Assembly: GCA_002708985.1 (NCBI GenBank)
Contig: PAPS01000003.1
Location: 33,473 to 77,387, forward strand
Origin: Saprospirales bacterium
Lineage (GTDB): Bacteria; Bacteroidota; Bacteroidia; Chitinophagales; UBA8649
Length of the DNA: 43,915 nucleotides
Direction: 5' to 3'
The position numbers were made by a program, and so were the translations under genes. Below are positions 9,335 to 16,631 of the stretch, piece after piece (position 1 is the stretch's first letter; each line of letters opens with the position of its first letter). A model generated the notes under the pieces. That model was not told the DNA's origin. It did not search any database and saw nothing but the letters and a program-made list of their open reading frames with translations.

Positions 9335-10843
9335 ATGATTAAACACTGCAAAAGCCATGGAATCTTACTGAGTTTTTTCTTAGTAATTTCCTCGACTACA
9401 CTTGCTCAAGTTGGTATCAACATTCAAGAGCCCGACTCTTCTGCAATTCTTCATTTAGAATCTATTGATAGGGGATTGTTGCTGCCTCGTCTCGATGATA
9501 TACAAATGAATGGTATTAATAATCCGGCTGAAGGATTAGTGTTATATAACACAGAGGATAGTTTAGTTGAGTATTGGAACGGTGAATGTTGGATAAAGCC
9601 TTATCAGCGTAGTTGCGATGACTGTGAATTCATTATGACGATTGACCAAACACAAGCAGTAATCGATCGAGCCATTACCGATAGTGCCTCGTTTACACTA
9701 ACAGTAGAGCAAACCAATGGGACAGATGACATCAACTTAGTTATACTAACCTCACTTCCTGCTGGTGTTACTTACTCAGCAGATAGCTTTGTAATAGACA
9801 GTTTTGGAACATCGACCATTACTGTAACGGCCGATATCTTTGCTCAACATGGAACATTCCCGGTCATTGTGCAGGCTGTTTGTGGTCAGTTTACTCAATT
9901 TATTGCCTTTACGGTTATCGTAGAACCTTGTGAGCTCGTGCCATTAAATGCGAGTACAGACAATTTTTTGTTATCGGACAATGTAAACCGCGGCCTTCCT
10001 GGAGATCCTGCTTGTATTATCGTAGATATAGCTGATGGCGTACAAATTGGCTCAACAGACGCAGGACAACCGGCCTTTAATACGGGGAATCTTGATCTTC
10101 AGTCTCATGTTGGATTTATTCATGAGGGATCAATTCTTGGTCGCGGTGGCAATGGCGGGGGAGTTGGTAATATTATTCAATTGCAATTCGGTGAAGATGG
10201 AGAAGATGGGGGTGACGCGATTAATCTAACAACAAGAGCGACCTTTGACCTTAGTGGTGAAATATATGCTGGAGGTGGTGGTGGAGCAGGTGTTGGTGTG
10301 GGACTAACCATACCTTTAAGCCAAATTCCTATCATTAGTTTTCCTGATCTCTTCCTTGGTTTTGGCTTTGGTGGAGGCGGTGGATCGGAGTCTGGTATTG
10401 GTGGGCAGATTCCGTCAGGTGTTACCGTCATCGGTCAGCTTGATCCTGGACAGGATGCAACGGCTTCTGTCTTTTCCATTCCTGGAGACGGCGCTGACTT
10501 TACAGTTAATCTTGATTTACTTAATCTCTTAGGTATACCGAGCTCTATAAATGCAGGAGTAGGGTCGATTAACTTTACAGCGGCTATTGGTGGTCAAATC
10601 AATGCAGGTGATGGTGGTGCCTTTGGTCAGGCTGGACAAGCGTCAAGTGCTAACGTCTCTGCGACATTAGCTGCGGAATTATGTGTGATTTTTATTGGTT
10701 GTACAGATATCTTCAACTTCAATCCTACTTTTCCTATTGGCATAGCTAATGGAGGACAAAGTGGTTTTGCGGTAAGAACAAACGGAAATACGGTCAACAA
10801 TTTACAGGTACCCAATCTCTTTATTTTAGGAAACATACAATAA
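9335..10843 (+). CDS. Secreted protein with glycine-rich adhesin-like domain
   Basis: The 502-residue product begins with a signal peptide (residues 1-24, TTLA|QVGIN). Residues 25-90 have the VGIN...P..SAILHLES..RGLLLPRL pattern common at the N-terminus of Bacteroidota surface and fibre proteins. Residues 97-200 look like an Ig-type beta-sandwich with a CDDC motif. Residues 266-440 are strongly glycine-rich, with GRGGNGGGVG, GEDGEDGGDA, GGGGGAGVGVG, GFGFGGGGGS and GDGGAFGQAGQ blocks separated by hydrophobic stretches. These resemble the polyglycine patches of phage tail adhesins. No T9SS C-terminal domain is obvious. It is one base upstream of the DUF4412-like gene on the same strand and divergent from the sorting-domain gene. 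Function is inferred as surface binding; no catalytic motif is visible. Confidence 0.8.
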   Translation: MIKHCKSHGILLSFFLVISSTTLAQVGINIQEPDSSAILHLESIDRGLLLPRLDDIQMNGINNPAEGLVLYNTEDSLVEYWNGECWIKPYQRSCDDCEFIMTIDQTQAVIDRAITDSASFTLTVEQTNGTDDINLVILTSLPAGVTYSADSFVIDSFGTSTITVTADIFAQHGTFPVIVQAVCGQFTQFIAFTVIVEPCELVPLNASTDNFLLSDNVNRGLPGDPACIIVDIADGVQIGSTDAGQPAFNTGNLDLQSHVGFIHEGSILGRGGNGGGVGNIIQLQFGEDGEDGGDAINLTTRATFDLSGEIYAGGGGGAGVGVGLTIPLSQIPIISFPDLFLGFGFGGGGGSESGIGGQIPSGVTVIGQLDPGQDATASVFSIPGDGADFTVNLDLLNLLGIPSSINAGVGSINFTAAIGGQINAGDGGAFGQAGQASSANVSATLAAELCVIFIGCTDIFNFNPTFPIGIANGGQSGFAVRTNGNTVNNLQVPNLFILGNIQ

Positions 10844-10844
10844 T

Positions 10845-11501
10845 ATGAGAACAGTATTTACAATTTGCTTATTACTTACAGCCGGATCGATGCTAGCGCA
10901 GTTTACCGGACAAATTGAATTTGATTTAGAAGGTATTAGCCCTAATACTGGTGAATTAGAGTCAAGTATTTGGTCAATGCATGTCGGATCAGAGAATTTG
11001 ACCATGGAGTTGCATAATGCCGACGGACGTGGTGGAAGCTTGGTTTTCGTACCCAATACAGGTAATGGGGATTTAAATCTTTACAGCACGGCAAACGGCA
11101 CCGAAGTATTTTTTACGTCAAAAGGAGGTCAGCGAAGTGCTACTTCATCGTTGATGAATCGTGGTTTTCGAATGACAAAGACACGCGCAACGAATAATGT
11201 ACAAGGCATAGCTTGTGAGGTTTGGACTGTGGTTAATGAGAACCTCGAAGGGGAATTTTGCATCGCTTCTTCCATAGATATCGATTTTACACCATACATT
11301 GATATGTTTGTTGACAATGTTTTTATGCATTCAATGGATGTCAATGATATCGCAGGTTTTCCGCTGTATTGGGAAGTAATTGATCGATATGATGGCTCGA
11401 TTTACAGAAAAGGAAGCGTGACAATGATTTCCGATGAAGTCAAGCAAGATTTACTTGTTCTTCCATCTGATCTAAAGTCCATTGAAACAATGATGGAATA
11501 A
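10845..11501 (+). CDS. DUF4412-like secreted protein
   Basis: The 218-residue product has a clear signal peptide (MRTVFTICLLLTAGSMLA|QF) followed by a beta-rich domain. The pattern is FTGQIEFDLEG near the start, GRGGSLVFVPN, then a TxxxNNVQGIACEVWTVVNEN segment. This resembles the DUF4412 / LolA-like periplasmic or surface-exposed domain seen in Bacteroidota, where a V.G..C..W pattern follows a basic stretch. The family has no firm function. It starts one base after the stop of the glycine-rich protein gene, so both are probably made from one transcript and may act at the same place. The assignment is from pattern recognition and is moderate. Confidence 0.65.
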   Translation: MRTVFTICLLLTAGSMLAQFTGQIEFDLEGISPNTGELESSIWSMHVGSENLTMELHNADGRGGSLVFVPNTGNGDLNLYSTANGTEVFFTSKGGQRSATSSLMNRGFRMTKTRATNNVQGIACEVWTVVNENLEGEFCIASSIDIDFTPYIDMFVDNVFMHSMDVNDIAGFPLYWEVIDRYDGSIYRKGSVTMISDEVKQDLLVLPSDLKSIETMME

Positions 11502-11538
11502 TATTTTCCATTCAGTTCCAAATACCATTTATTTTTTC

Positions 11539-11548
11539 GATATTTGCA
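11539..11548 (+). promoter_or_regulatory. Candidate -7 element for the rpmB operon
   Basis: GATATTTGCA matches the Bacteroidota TAnnTTTG(CA) box with one mismatch in the first base. It lies about 75 bases before the rpmB ATG, in the only sizeable gap upstream of the ribosomal genes. The -33 region (about 11514-11519, AGTTCC) is a poor match. Confidence 0.45.
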
Positions 11549-11621
11549 TCCCGAAAGAAAGGTTTTTGGCTTTTAATCGGTAACCGGTTAGCAATAACCA
11601 AAAATTTTAGAGGATAAAACT

Positions 11622-11876
11622 ATGGCACGATTTTGTGAACTTACAGGCAAGGGTCCTTTAGTTGGAAATCACGTTTCGCACTCGAATAGAAAGACGAAGC
11701 GACGCTTCCTTCCAAACTTGCAAACAAAGAAATTCTACATCCCAGAACTTGATCGGTGGGTAACATTACGCGTTGCAGCAAGCACGATTCGCACCATCGA
11801 TAAGATTGGTATCTACAAGTACCTTACGGACTTAGAGAAAAAGGGATTGATTACAATAGTTGAAGAAAACGATTAA
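11622..11876 (+). CDS. rpmB: 50S ribosomal protein L28
   Basis: The 84-residue product is a full-length L28: [21 protein letters not shown], a basic [13 protein letters not shown] stretch, then [19 protein letters not shown]28 is a small protein of the large ribosomal subunit. It heads the conserved Bacteroidota run rpmB-rpmG-DUF4295, with 2 bases to rpmG. A promoter-like box lies about 75 bases upstream. Confidence 0.97.
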   Translation: MARFCELTGKGPLVGNHVSHSNRKTKRRFLPNLQTKKFYIPELDRWVTLRVAASTIRTIDKIGIYKYLTDLEKKGLITIVEEND

Positions 11877-11878
11877 TC

Positions 11879-12067
11879 ATGGCGAAGAAAAGTAAAGATG
11901 CGAGAGGCCAAGTCATTCTCGAATGCACAGAGCACAAGGCATCAGGTATGTCTGGTACTTCTCGTTACGTGACGCAAAAAAATCGCAGAAATACACCTGA
12001 TCGGTTAGAGCTTAAGAAGTATAATCCTATTCTTAAAAAGTACACGGTACACAAGGAGATTAAATAA
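11879..12067 (+). CDS. rpmG: 50S ribosomal protein L33
   Basis: The 62-residue product carries the L33 pattern: [36 protein letters not shown] reduced here to its key parts [25 protein letters not shown] and a basic C-terminus. The four-cysteine zinc site of the C+ form is absent (one Cys only), so this is the zinc-free type. It follows rpmB by 2 bases and precedes the DUF4295 gene by 28 bases. Confidence 0.96.
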   Translation: MAKKSKDARGQVILECTEHKASGMSGTSRYVTQKNRRNTPDRLELKKYNPILKKYTVHKEIK

Positions 12068-12095
12068 TCTATTAACTAATTAGAAAGATAATATA

Positions 12096-12263
12096 ATGGG
12101 TAAGGTTTCGAAAAACGCTAAAACAAACCGTAAAGCACAGGAAGGTTCTAAAGACTATGTTCGTGTAATCAAGGCGGTTAAGACAAAGAAAAGTAGCAGC
12201 TATAGCTTTGCTGAAAAAATCGTTCACAAGGATAGCGTGAAGGATTTCTTGGCGAAAGACTAG
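12096..12263 (+). CDS. DUF4295 family small basic protein
   Basis: This 55-residue gene is short and easily missed. It encodes MGKVSKNAKTNRKAQEG at the start and ends KIVHKDSVKDFLAKD; about a quarter of the residues are Lys or Arg. It matches the DUF4295 family, found in Bacteroidota directly after rpmG. Position and basic charge suggest a ribosome-associated role, which is inference. A strong terminator follows 23 bases after the stop. The start is the only ATG that fits the family N-terminus. Confidence 0.9.
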   Translation: MGKVSKNAKTNRKAQEGSKDYVRVIKAVKTKKSSSYSFAEKIVHKDSVKDFLAKD

Positions 12264-12286
12264 TTAGAAAAAATACCAATCAATAC

Positions 12287-12315
12287 AAAGGGCTTTTCAC
12301 AAAAGCCCTTTTTTT
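12287..12315 (+). terminator. Strong intrinsic terminator after the rpmB operon
   Basis: An 11-base-pair perfect stem (AAAGGGCTTTT / AAAAGCCCTTT) with a three-base CAC loop runs directly into a T tract (7 T in all). It ends only 15 bases before the ftsY GTG, so it separates the ribosomal genes from ftsY or acts as a partial brake between them. Confidence 0.9.
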
Positions 12316-12330
12316 GTTCAAAGAAACAAC

Positions 12331-13236
12331 GTGGAACGACAGAAAAAAACGGGATTTTTTAGCAAACTAAAAAGGGTTATTGCTGGCCGCAAAAAGGTCG
12401 ATGATGACTTCCTAGACAATGTAGAAGAGGTGTTGCTAATAAGTGATGTGGGATTGGATACTACCGTCAAAATTGTCGAGGCTATTGAGCATAAGGCTGA
12501 ATCGAGTCGAGCAACTACTGAAGATGAGTTGATGGCCATTGTAAAAGCTTCGGTTAGTTCCATTTTTAATCATCAGGAATCATATGACCCAAACCGTTTT
12601 TTGCCGGCTAATAGACCCACGCCCTATGTCTTGATGGTAGTTGGTGTAAATGGTGTAGGAAAAACAACGACTATTGGAAAGCTCGCTTATCGGTTGCACA
12701 AACAAGGATTATCAGTGGTGTTAGGTGCAGCGGATACTTTTCGGGCAGCTGCTGTTGCTCAACTGCGTATTTGGGCCGATCGTTCAGGGGCCGATTTTGT
12801 TGAGAAAGGGCAGAATGCTGATCCGGCAAGTGTGGCCTTCGATGCAATCAATGCGGGGAAAGCTCGTAACGCAGATGTGATTATTATTGATACCGCGGGT
12901 AGGCTTCATAATCAGGTTGGCTTGATGAATGAGTTAACTAAGATTCGCAAGGTTATGGATAGAGGAATTCCTGGTGCTCCTCATGATGTAATGCTCGTAC
13001 TTGACGCTTCTACAGGGCAAAATGCGTTTGAACAGGCTAAGCAGTTTACTAAAGCTACCGACGTCTCTTGCTTAGCGCTAACCAAGATGGATGGCACAGC
13101 GAAAGGAGGTGTGGCGTTGGGTATTACCGATCAGTTTAGTATTCCTATTCGCTACATGGGGTTAGGTGAAGGAGAAGAGGACTTAAAACCTTTCGATGTC
13201 AATTATTTTATTGATTCAATGTTTAAAGAAATGTAA
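12331..13236 (+). CDS. ftsY: Signal recognition particle receptor FtsY
   Basis: The 301-residue product is a compact FtsY with the N and G domains and without the long acidic A domain of E. coli. GTPase motifs are intact: G1 VGVNGVGKTTTIGKLA (about residue 106), DTFRAAAVAQL, the DTAGR motif, and TKMDGTAKGG. FtsY docks the SRP-ribosome complex at the inner membrane for co-translational insertion. The start is a GTG 15 bases after the upstream terminator; the following FFSKLKRVIAG helix is typical of the FtsY N-terminus, so this start is likely. The stop overlaps the pdxJ ATG by one base (TAATG), indicating co-translation with pdxJ. Confidence 0.96.
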   Translation: MERQKKTGFFSKLKRVIAGRKKVDDDFLDNVEEVLLISDVGLDTTVKIVEAIEHKAESSRATTEDELMAIVKASVSSIFNHQESYDPNRFLPANRPTPYVLMVVGVNGVGKTTTIGKLAYRLHKQGLSVVLGAADTFRAAAVAQLRIWADRSGADFVEKGQNADPASVAFDAINAGKARNADVIIIDTAGRLHNQVGLMNELTKIRKVMDRGIPGAPHDVMLVLDASTGQNAFEQAKQFTKATDVSCLALTKMDGTAKGGVALGITDQFSIPIRYMGLGEGEEDLKPFDVNYFIDSMFKEM

Positions 13237-13964
13237 TGACGCGCTTATCCATTAATATCAATAAAGTGGCGCTTATGCGCAACGCACGAGGTGGTAATAT
13301 TCCTAGTGTAGAGACATTTGCCAAGCATCTCATGGAGTTCAATGTTGATGGTATTACCGTTCATCCTAGACCAGATGCTCGCCATATTCGATGGTCGGAT
13401 GTCGAAATGCTTAAGCAGATCATGAAAGATTACCACGGTGAATTAAATATCGAGGGTTATCCAACAGATGATTTTGTTCAATTTGTATGTGATATCCAAC
13501 CAGAGCAATGTACCCTTGTTCCCGATGCACCTGACCAGTTGACAAGTAATCATGGATGGGATGTAGTATCTCATCGAGACTATCTTAAGCAGGTAACTTT
13601 AAAACTCCATACTTATGGCATTCGGGTAAGTCTATTTATGGATGCCGACGCCTCGAAGTATGATGGGCTTCAGGATATAGGAGTAGATGCCGTAGAAATC
13701 TATACAGGACCGTATGCTGAATATTTTGTAAATGAAGGTGAAGGAGCGCTTGTCAAGCTTAGTGAAGCGGTGGACAGATTACGCAATCTCAATCTCTCTA
13801 TTCATGCTGGTCACGATTTAAATCTTCAAAATCTTGGTCCGCTAATTAAGGCCTACTCTGATATCAAAGAGGTTTCCATCGGTCAGGCATTTGTCGCGGA
13901 TTGCTTGTATTATGGATTGGAAAACACACATGGCCTCTATAAACGAGCCATTGCTATGATATGA
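13236..13964 (+). CDS. pdxJ: Pyridoxine 5'-phosphate synthase PdxJ
   Basis: The 242-residue TIM-barrel enzyme has the family pattern: LSININKVALMRNARGG, GITVHPRPDARHI, ELNIEGYPT, QCTLVPD, VSLFMDAD, VEIYTGPYA, and IHAGHDLNLQNL near the end. It condenses 3-amino-2-oxopropyl phosphate with deoxyxylulose 5-phosphate to make pyridoxine 5'-phosphate, the last ring-forming step of DXP-dependent vitamin B6 synthesis in the cytoplasm. It overlaps ftsY by one base at its start and plsC by four bases at its end, so ftsY-pdxJ-plsC forms a tightly coupled unit. Confidence 0.97.
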   Translation: MTRLSININKVALMRNARGGNIPSVETFAKHLMEFNVDGITVHPRPDARHIRWSDVEMLKQIMKDYHGELNIEGYPTDDFVQFVCDIQPEQCTLVPDAPDQLTSNHGWDVVSHRDYLKQVTLKLHTYGIRVSLFMDADASKYDGLQDIGVDAVEIYTGPYAEYFVNEGEGALVKLSEAVDRLRNLNLSIHAGHDLNLQNLGPLIKAYSDIKEVSIGQAFVADCLYYGLENTHGLYKRAIAMI

Positions 13965-14698
13965 TACTCCTGCGTCGTATATGGGGATGCTGGGGATTTA
14001 TCTGGTTTGGCATCATCTGCGGTCTTGCCTTGGTCTTAATATTGCCTTTCCATCTTTTCTTTCCTTCCTCATATGATAAGTATTTTCAGCGGTATTGGTA
14101 CCAAGTATTGGGCAGATTTGTACTCTACGGGTCGGGGATTTTTGTGCGCCGTCATGGCGCCACCTGCTACGAGGATAAGGCGTATATGATTTTAGCCAAT
14201 CATACGACAGCGATGGATATTCCCATCCAAGCTATGGGCATTCCAAGTGCCATTCCTTTTAAATTTCTTGCTAAATCAAGTGTTTCAAAAATTCCTGTTT
14301 TATCTTCTATCGCATTGCGCTGTGCCATTTTGGTTGACCGTGATTCTACAGAAAGCCGGCAAGCGTCAAAGCAAGCTATTGTCGAGGCTATTCAGGGAGG
14401 TCAGTCGGTATTAATCTACCCTGAAGGTGGACGCAATCGTACCACGTCCGCATTAGCCCCTTTTAAAATGGGGAGTTTAGCCTTGGCATATGAGCATAAC
14501 TTTCCTGTAGTTGTGAATACCGTAGTGGGCGCTAATCGTGTGAATCCCTTAGGTAAATATCTTGAACTTCGACCTGGCATAGTAAATAGTCACTGGAGTG
14601 AGGTCATCGAACCACAGCGCTATTCTTCAGCGCTTGCATTTCGTCAGGGGATTGAGGAAATGATGCTGAATATTTTAGAAGAGCAGGATAGAAGCTAG
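13961..14698 (+). CDS. plsC: 1-acyl-sn-glycerol-3-phosphate acyltransferase (PlsC-like)
   Basis: The 245-residue product has an N-terminal membrane segment (about residues 8-32) followed by the acyltransferase core. The H-x4-D catalytic motif is NHTTAMD and the substrate-binding motif is YPEGGRNRT, a slight variant of EGTRS. Family role: transfer of an acyl chain to lysophosphatidic acid to form phosphatidic acid at the inner membrane. It overlaps pdxJ by four bases. Its TAG stop shares a CTAG palindrome with the stop of the convergent DUF4105 gene. Substrate choice (LPA versus another lyso-lipid) cannot be told from sequence. Confidence 0.88.
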   Translation: MILLRRIWGCWGFIWFGIICGLALVLILPFHLFFPSSYDKYFQRYWYQVLGRFVLYGSGIFVRRHGATCYEDKAYMILANHTTAMDIPIQAMGIPSAIPFKFLAKSSVSKIPVLSSIALRCAILVDRDSTESRQASKQAIVEAIQGGQSVLIYPEGGRNRTTSALAPFKMGSLALAYEHNFPVVVNTVVGANRVNPLGKYLELRPGIVNSHWSEVIEPQRYSSALAFRQGIEEMMLNILEEQDRS

Positions 14699-15891
14699 TT
14701 TGAGAATCGGAGAATTCTATACCCTCGCAAACCGTTGATAATTGCTATAAGGTAGACCATTGGTGCCATGTGCTGCCATCCAACAAGTCCCACCGTTATC
14801 ACTAAGATGGTAGACCAGAGCAGAGCACTTGCAATGTAACGCGCAAAAGATGATCTTACTAAGAAGATACCTACAAGAGCTAGAGGGTTTGCCCAAAGCA
14901 AATTAAGGTTGGCATAAGTTGACCAATGAGTCGTTCCTATCCACATAAAGAGAAGGAGACATCCAACAAGTCCTGTAAAGAGAAGCCACAAAATATCTAC
15001 CTTCCAAAACCACTTGCCGCAGCGGTACTCTACAATAAACAAGCTAAGCATGATTAGCAGTAGGAGTGAGCATGCAGTCATGGGACCCAATAATCCAGAA
15101 GGTTCTTCCAAAGGCGTGCCGGAATTAAGTATCCTTGTTTCTTTGATGAGTTTTATTTTTTGATTGCTTACGATGTGGGTATTTTCATATGCCTTCATCA
15201 TGTTATCAGGTAAAAACATTCCATCCCTAAAGGTGGCCTGCTGTGATGCGGAATAGCCCAAAATAATATCCGTACCAAATTGAAGCCAAGGTTTTCTTTT
15301 AACAAAGGGCTCGATTAGGTCAACAAAGGACTCGTCGGAGTATTTTACTTCGTTTGATTGTCCCCAGGGATAAATTAAGCTATCTGCATAACATGTTTCG
15401 ATTAAATCACGAATTCGTGTGGCGCAATTGTCTTTAAAGTGGTCATAGCGATAAATACGATTATCGGGAAGGAGATTTATATTGATGAGATCTAGCAGGG
15501 TATTCTTTTTTGCAATACTTAAGTTAATCACTTGCTCCGTTAAGCGTTGATCGCGTTCTAGGTAACTTACTACAAAGGAGTTGTAGGGCTCAATACCTAA
15601 TGAATATGGGAGTATTCCGCGTATAAACTTGGAGACAAAGTGCTCTGTTTGATAATCAAACATTCCATAGTTAATAACAAGGTCTTGACGAGTTGTACCA
15701 TTTAATGAACGAAGTCTAAGGGCAGAGTGTCCCCATGTTCCATAGACAAGATCAGAGGGGGCTGCAGTGATGAGGGAAACTTCAAGATTTTCAAGGTCAT
15801 CAAAGTATTGATGGAGATTGATGTTTTGTCCATAAGAAGTAATGACTAAACTTATTAGTACATAGAATACTATGGAGGAAAATCGTTTCAT
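14695..15891 (-). CDS. DUF4105 (Lnb N-terminal-like) membrane protein
   Basis: The 398-residue product has a signal peptide (FSSIVFYVLISLVITSYG|Q). A periplasmic domain (about 25-250) with conserved LVYGTWGHSALRL and FKDNCATRIRDLIE motifs, typical of DUF4105, follows. The last 130 residues hold about five hydrophobic segments, so the C-terminus is membrane-embedded. The conserved His and Cys suggest a hydrolase-like site, but no activity is established by this sequence. The ATG at 15891 is preferred; a TTG at 15900 would overlap the yqgE stop (TTGA). It is co-directional with and directly downstream of the YqgE/AlgH gene, and ends on a CTAG shared with plsC. Confidence 0.85.
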   Translation of the reverse strand: MKRFSSIVFYVLISLVITSYGQNINLHQYFDDLENLEVSLITAAPSDLVYGTWGHSALRLRSLNGTTRQDLVINYGMFDYQTEHFVSKFIRGILPYSLGIEPYNSFVVSYLERDQRLTEQVINLSIAKKNTLLDLININLLPDNRIYRYDHFKDNCATRIRDLIETCYADSLIYPWGQSNEVKYSDESFVDLIEPFVKRKPWLQFGTDIILGYSASQQATFRDGMFLPDNMMKAYENTHIVSNQKIKLIKETRILNSGTPLEEPSGLLGPMTACSLLLLIMLSLFIVEYRCGKWFWKVDILWLLFTGLVGCLLLFMWIGTTHWSTYANLNLLWANPLALVGIFLVRSSFARYIASALLWSTILVITVGLVGWQHMAPMVYLIAIINGLRGYRILRFSN

Positions 15892-15896
15892 TTGGC

Positions 15897-16475
15897 TCAA
15901 TTTAACGAGGGATCTATAGGCATGTTAGCCATTGATTTGTAAGGGTCTCCCATTGAGCACATAATAGACTTCCACATCTTTGGAGTCGAATAATCAAAGG
16001 GGTTTGCGGTGTCCAAGTGATTGATGATCCATGAATTTTCAATGATTTCCTTTCTTAATTGGCCTGCATCCCAACCCGAATATCCCAAAAATAGTCTGAC
16101 GCAATTAGGATCTGTACTTTCCTCTTGTAAAGTAGCTAGTAATTGTTCGTGAGAACCTCCATATTGCCAACCGTTGGCAATCGGCATGGTTCCTTCAATT
16201 AAGGGAAGGTCTCTATGAATAAACAACAGGGTGTCCTGACTTACGGGACCACCGCTATATACAGGAAAGCTGTTGGGCGTCTCAATGTCTATGATATCGT
16301 GGAGTTGGACCTTAAGCTGGCGATTAAGGATAAATCCCATGGAACCCTCTTGTTTGTCATGAAAGCACAGTAGACTAACGCTTCGTGCGAATTCGCTATC
16401 CTTTAAAAAAGGTTGAGAGAGCAACAATGAACCCTGATTGAGCGGTTTTCGTATTTCTTTTCTGTAGTCCCACAT
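15897..16475 (-). CDS. YqgE/AlgH family protein (DUF179)
   Basis: The 192-residue product matches the YqgE/AlgH family: GSLLLSQPFLKDSEFARSV at the start, then GSMGFILNRQL, VYSGGPVSQDTLLFIH and LFLGYSGWDAGQL. The biochemical role is unresolved; the family was linked to transcription of alginate genes in Pseudomonas, but most members are uncharacterised cytoplasmic proteins. The ATG at 16475 is supported by a Shine-Dalgarno GGAGG six bases upstream, rare in this phylum. An open frame continues 21 codons further upstream to another ATG but is not needed. It probably shares a transcript with the DUF4105 gene. Confidence 0.93.
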   Translation of the reverse strand: MWDYRKEIRKPLNQGSLLLSQPFLKDSEFARSVSLLCFHDKQEGSMGFILNRQLKVQLHDIIDIETPNSFPVYSGGPVSQDTLLFIHRDLPLIEGTMPIANGWQYGGSHEQLLATLQEESTDPNCVRLFLGYSGWDAGQLRKEIIENSWIINHLDTANPFDYSTPKMWKSIMCSMGDPYKSMANMPIDPSLN

Positions 16476-16481
16476 AATAGA

Positions 16482-16486
16482 CCTCC
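16482..16486 (-). promoter_or_regulatory. Shine-Dalgarno site before the YqgE/AlgH gene
   Basis: On the minus strand GGAGG lies six bases before the ATG at 16475. It decides the start codon between two in-frame ATGs and stands out because most genes in the window lack such a site. Confidence 0.7.
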
Positions 16487-16597
16487 AATATAATGAAGCA
16501 ATCGCAAGCCATGGTGCTCTAAGAATTTTTCCACACATTTTTTAAAAAAACGACAAAAAATGATATTCAAGTCTTAAAAGAATTGCTTATCAAGTCT

Positions 16598-16605
16598 TAG
16601 CTTTA
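16598..16605 (+). promoter_or_regulatory. Possible -7 element for the nqr operon
   Basis: TAGCTTTA matches TAnnTTTG except in the last base. It would place a transcription start near 16612, between the two candidate nqrA start codons, and so argue for the ATG at 16632. No good -33 box is visible. Confidence 0.3.
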
Positions 16606-16631
16606 TGATGTTTCTTAATAGACCGAACCCT

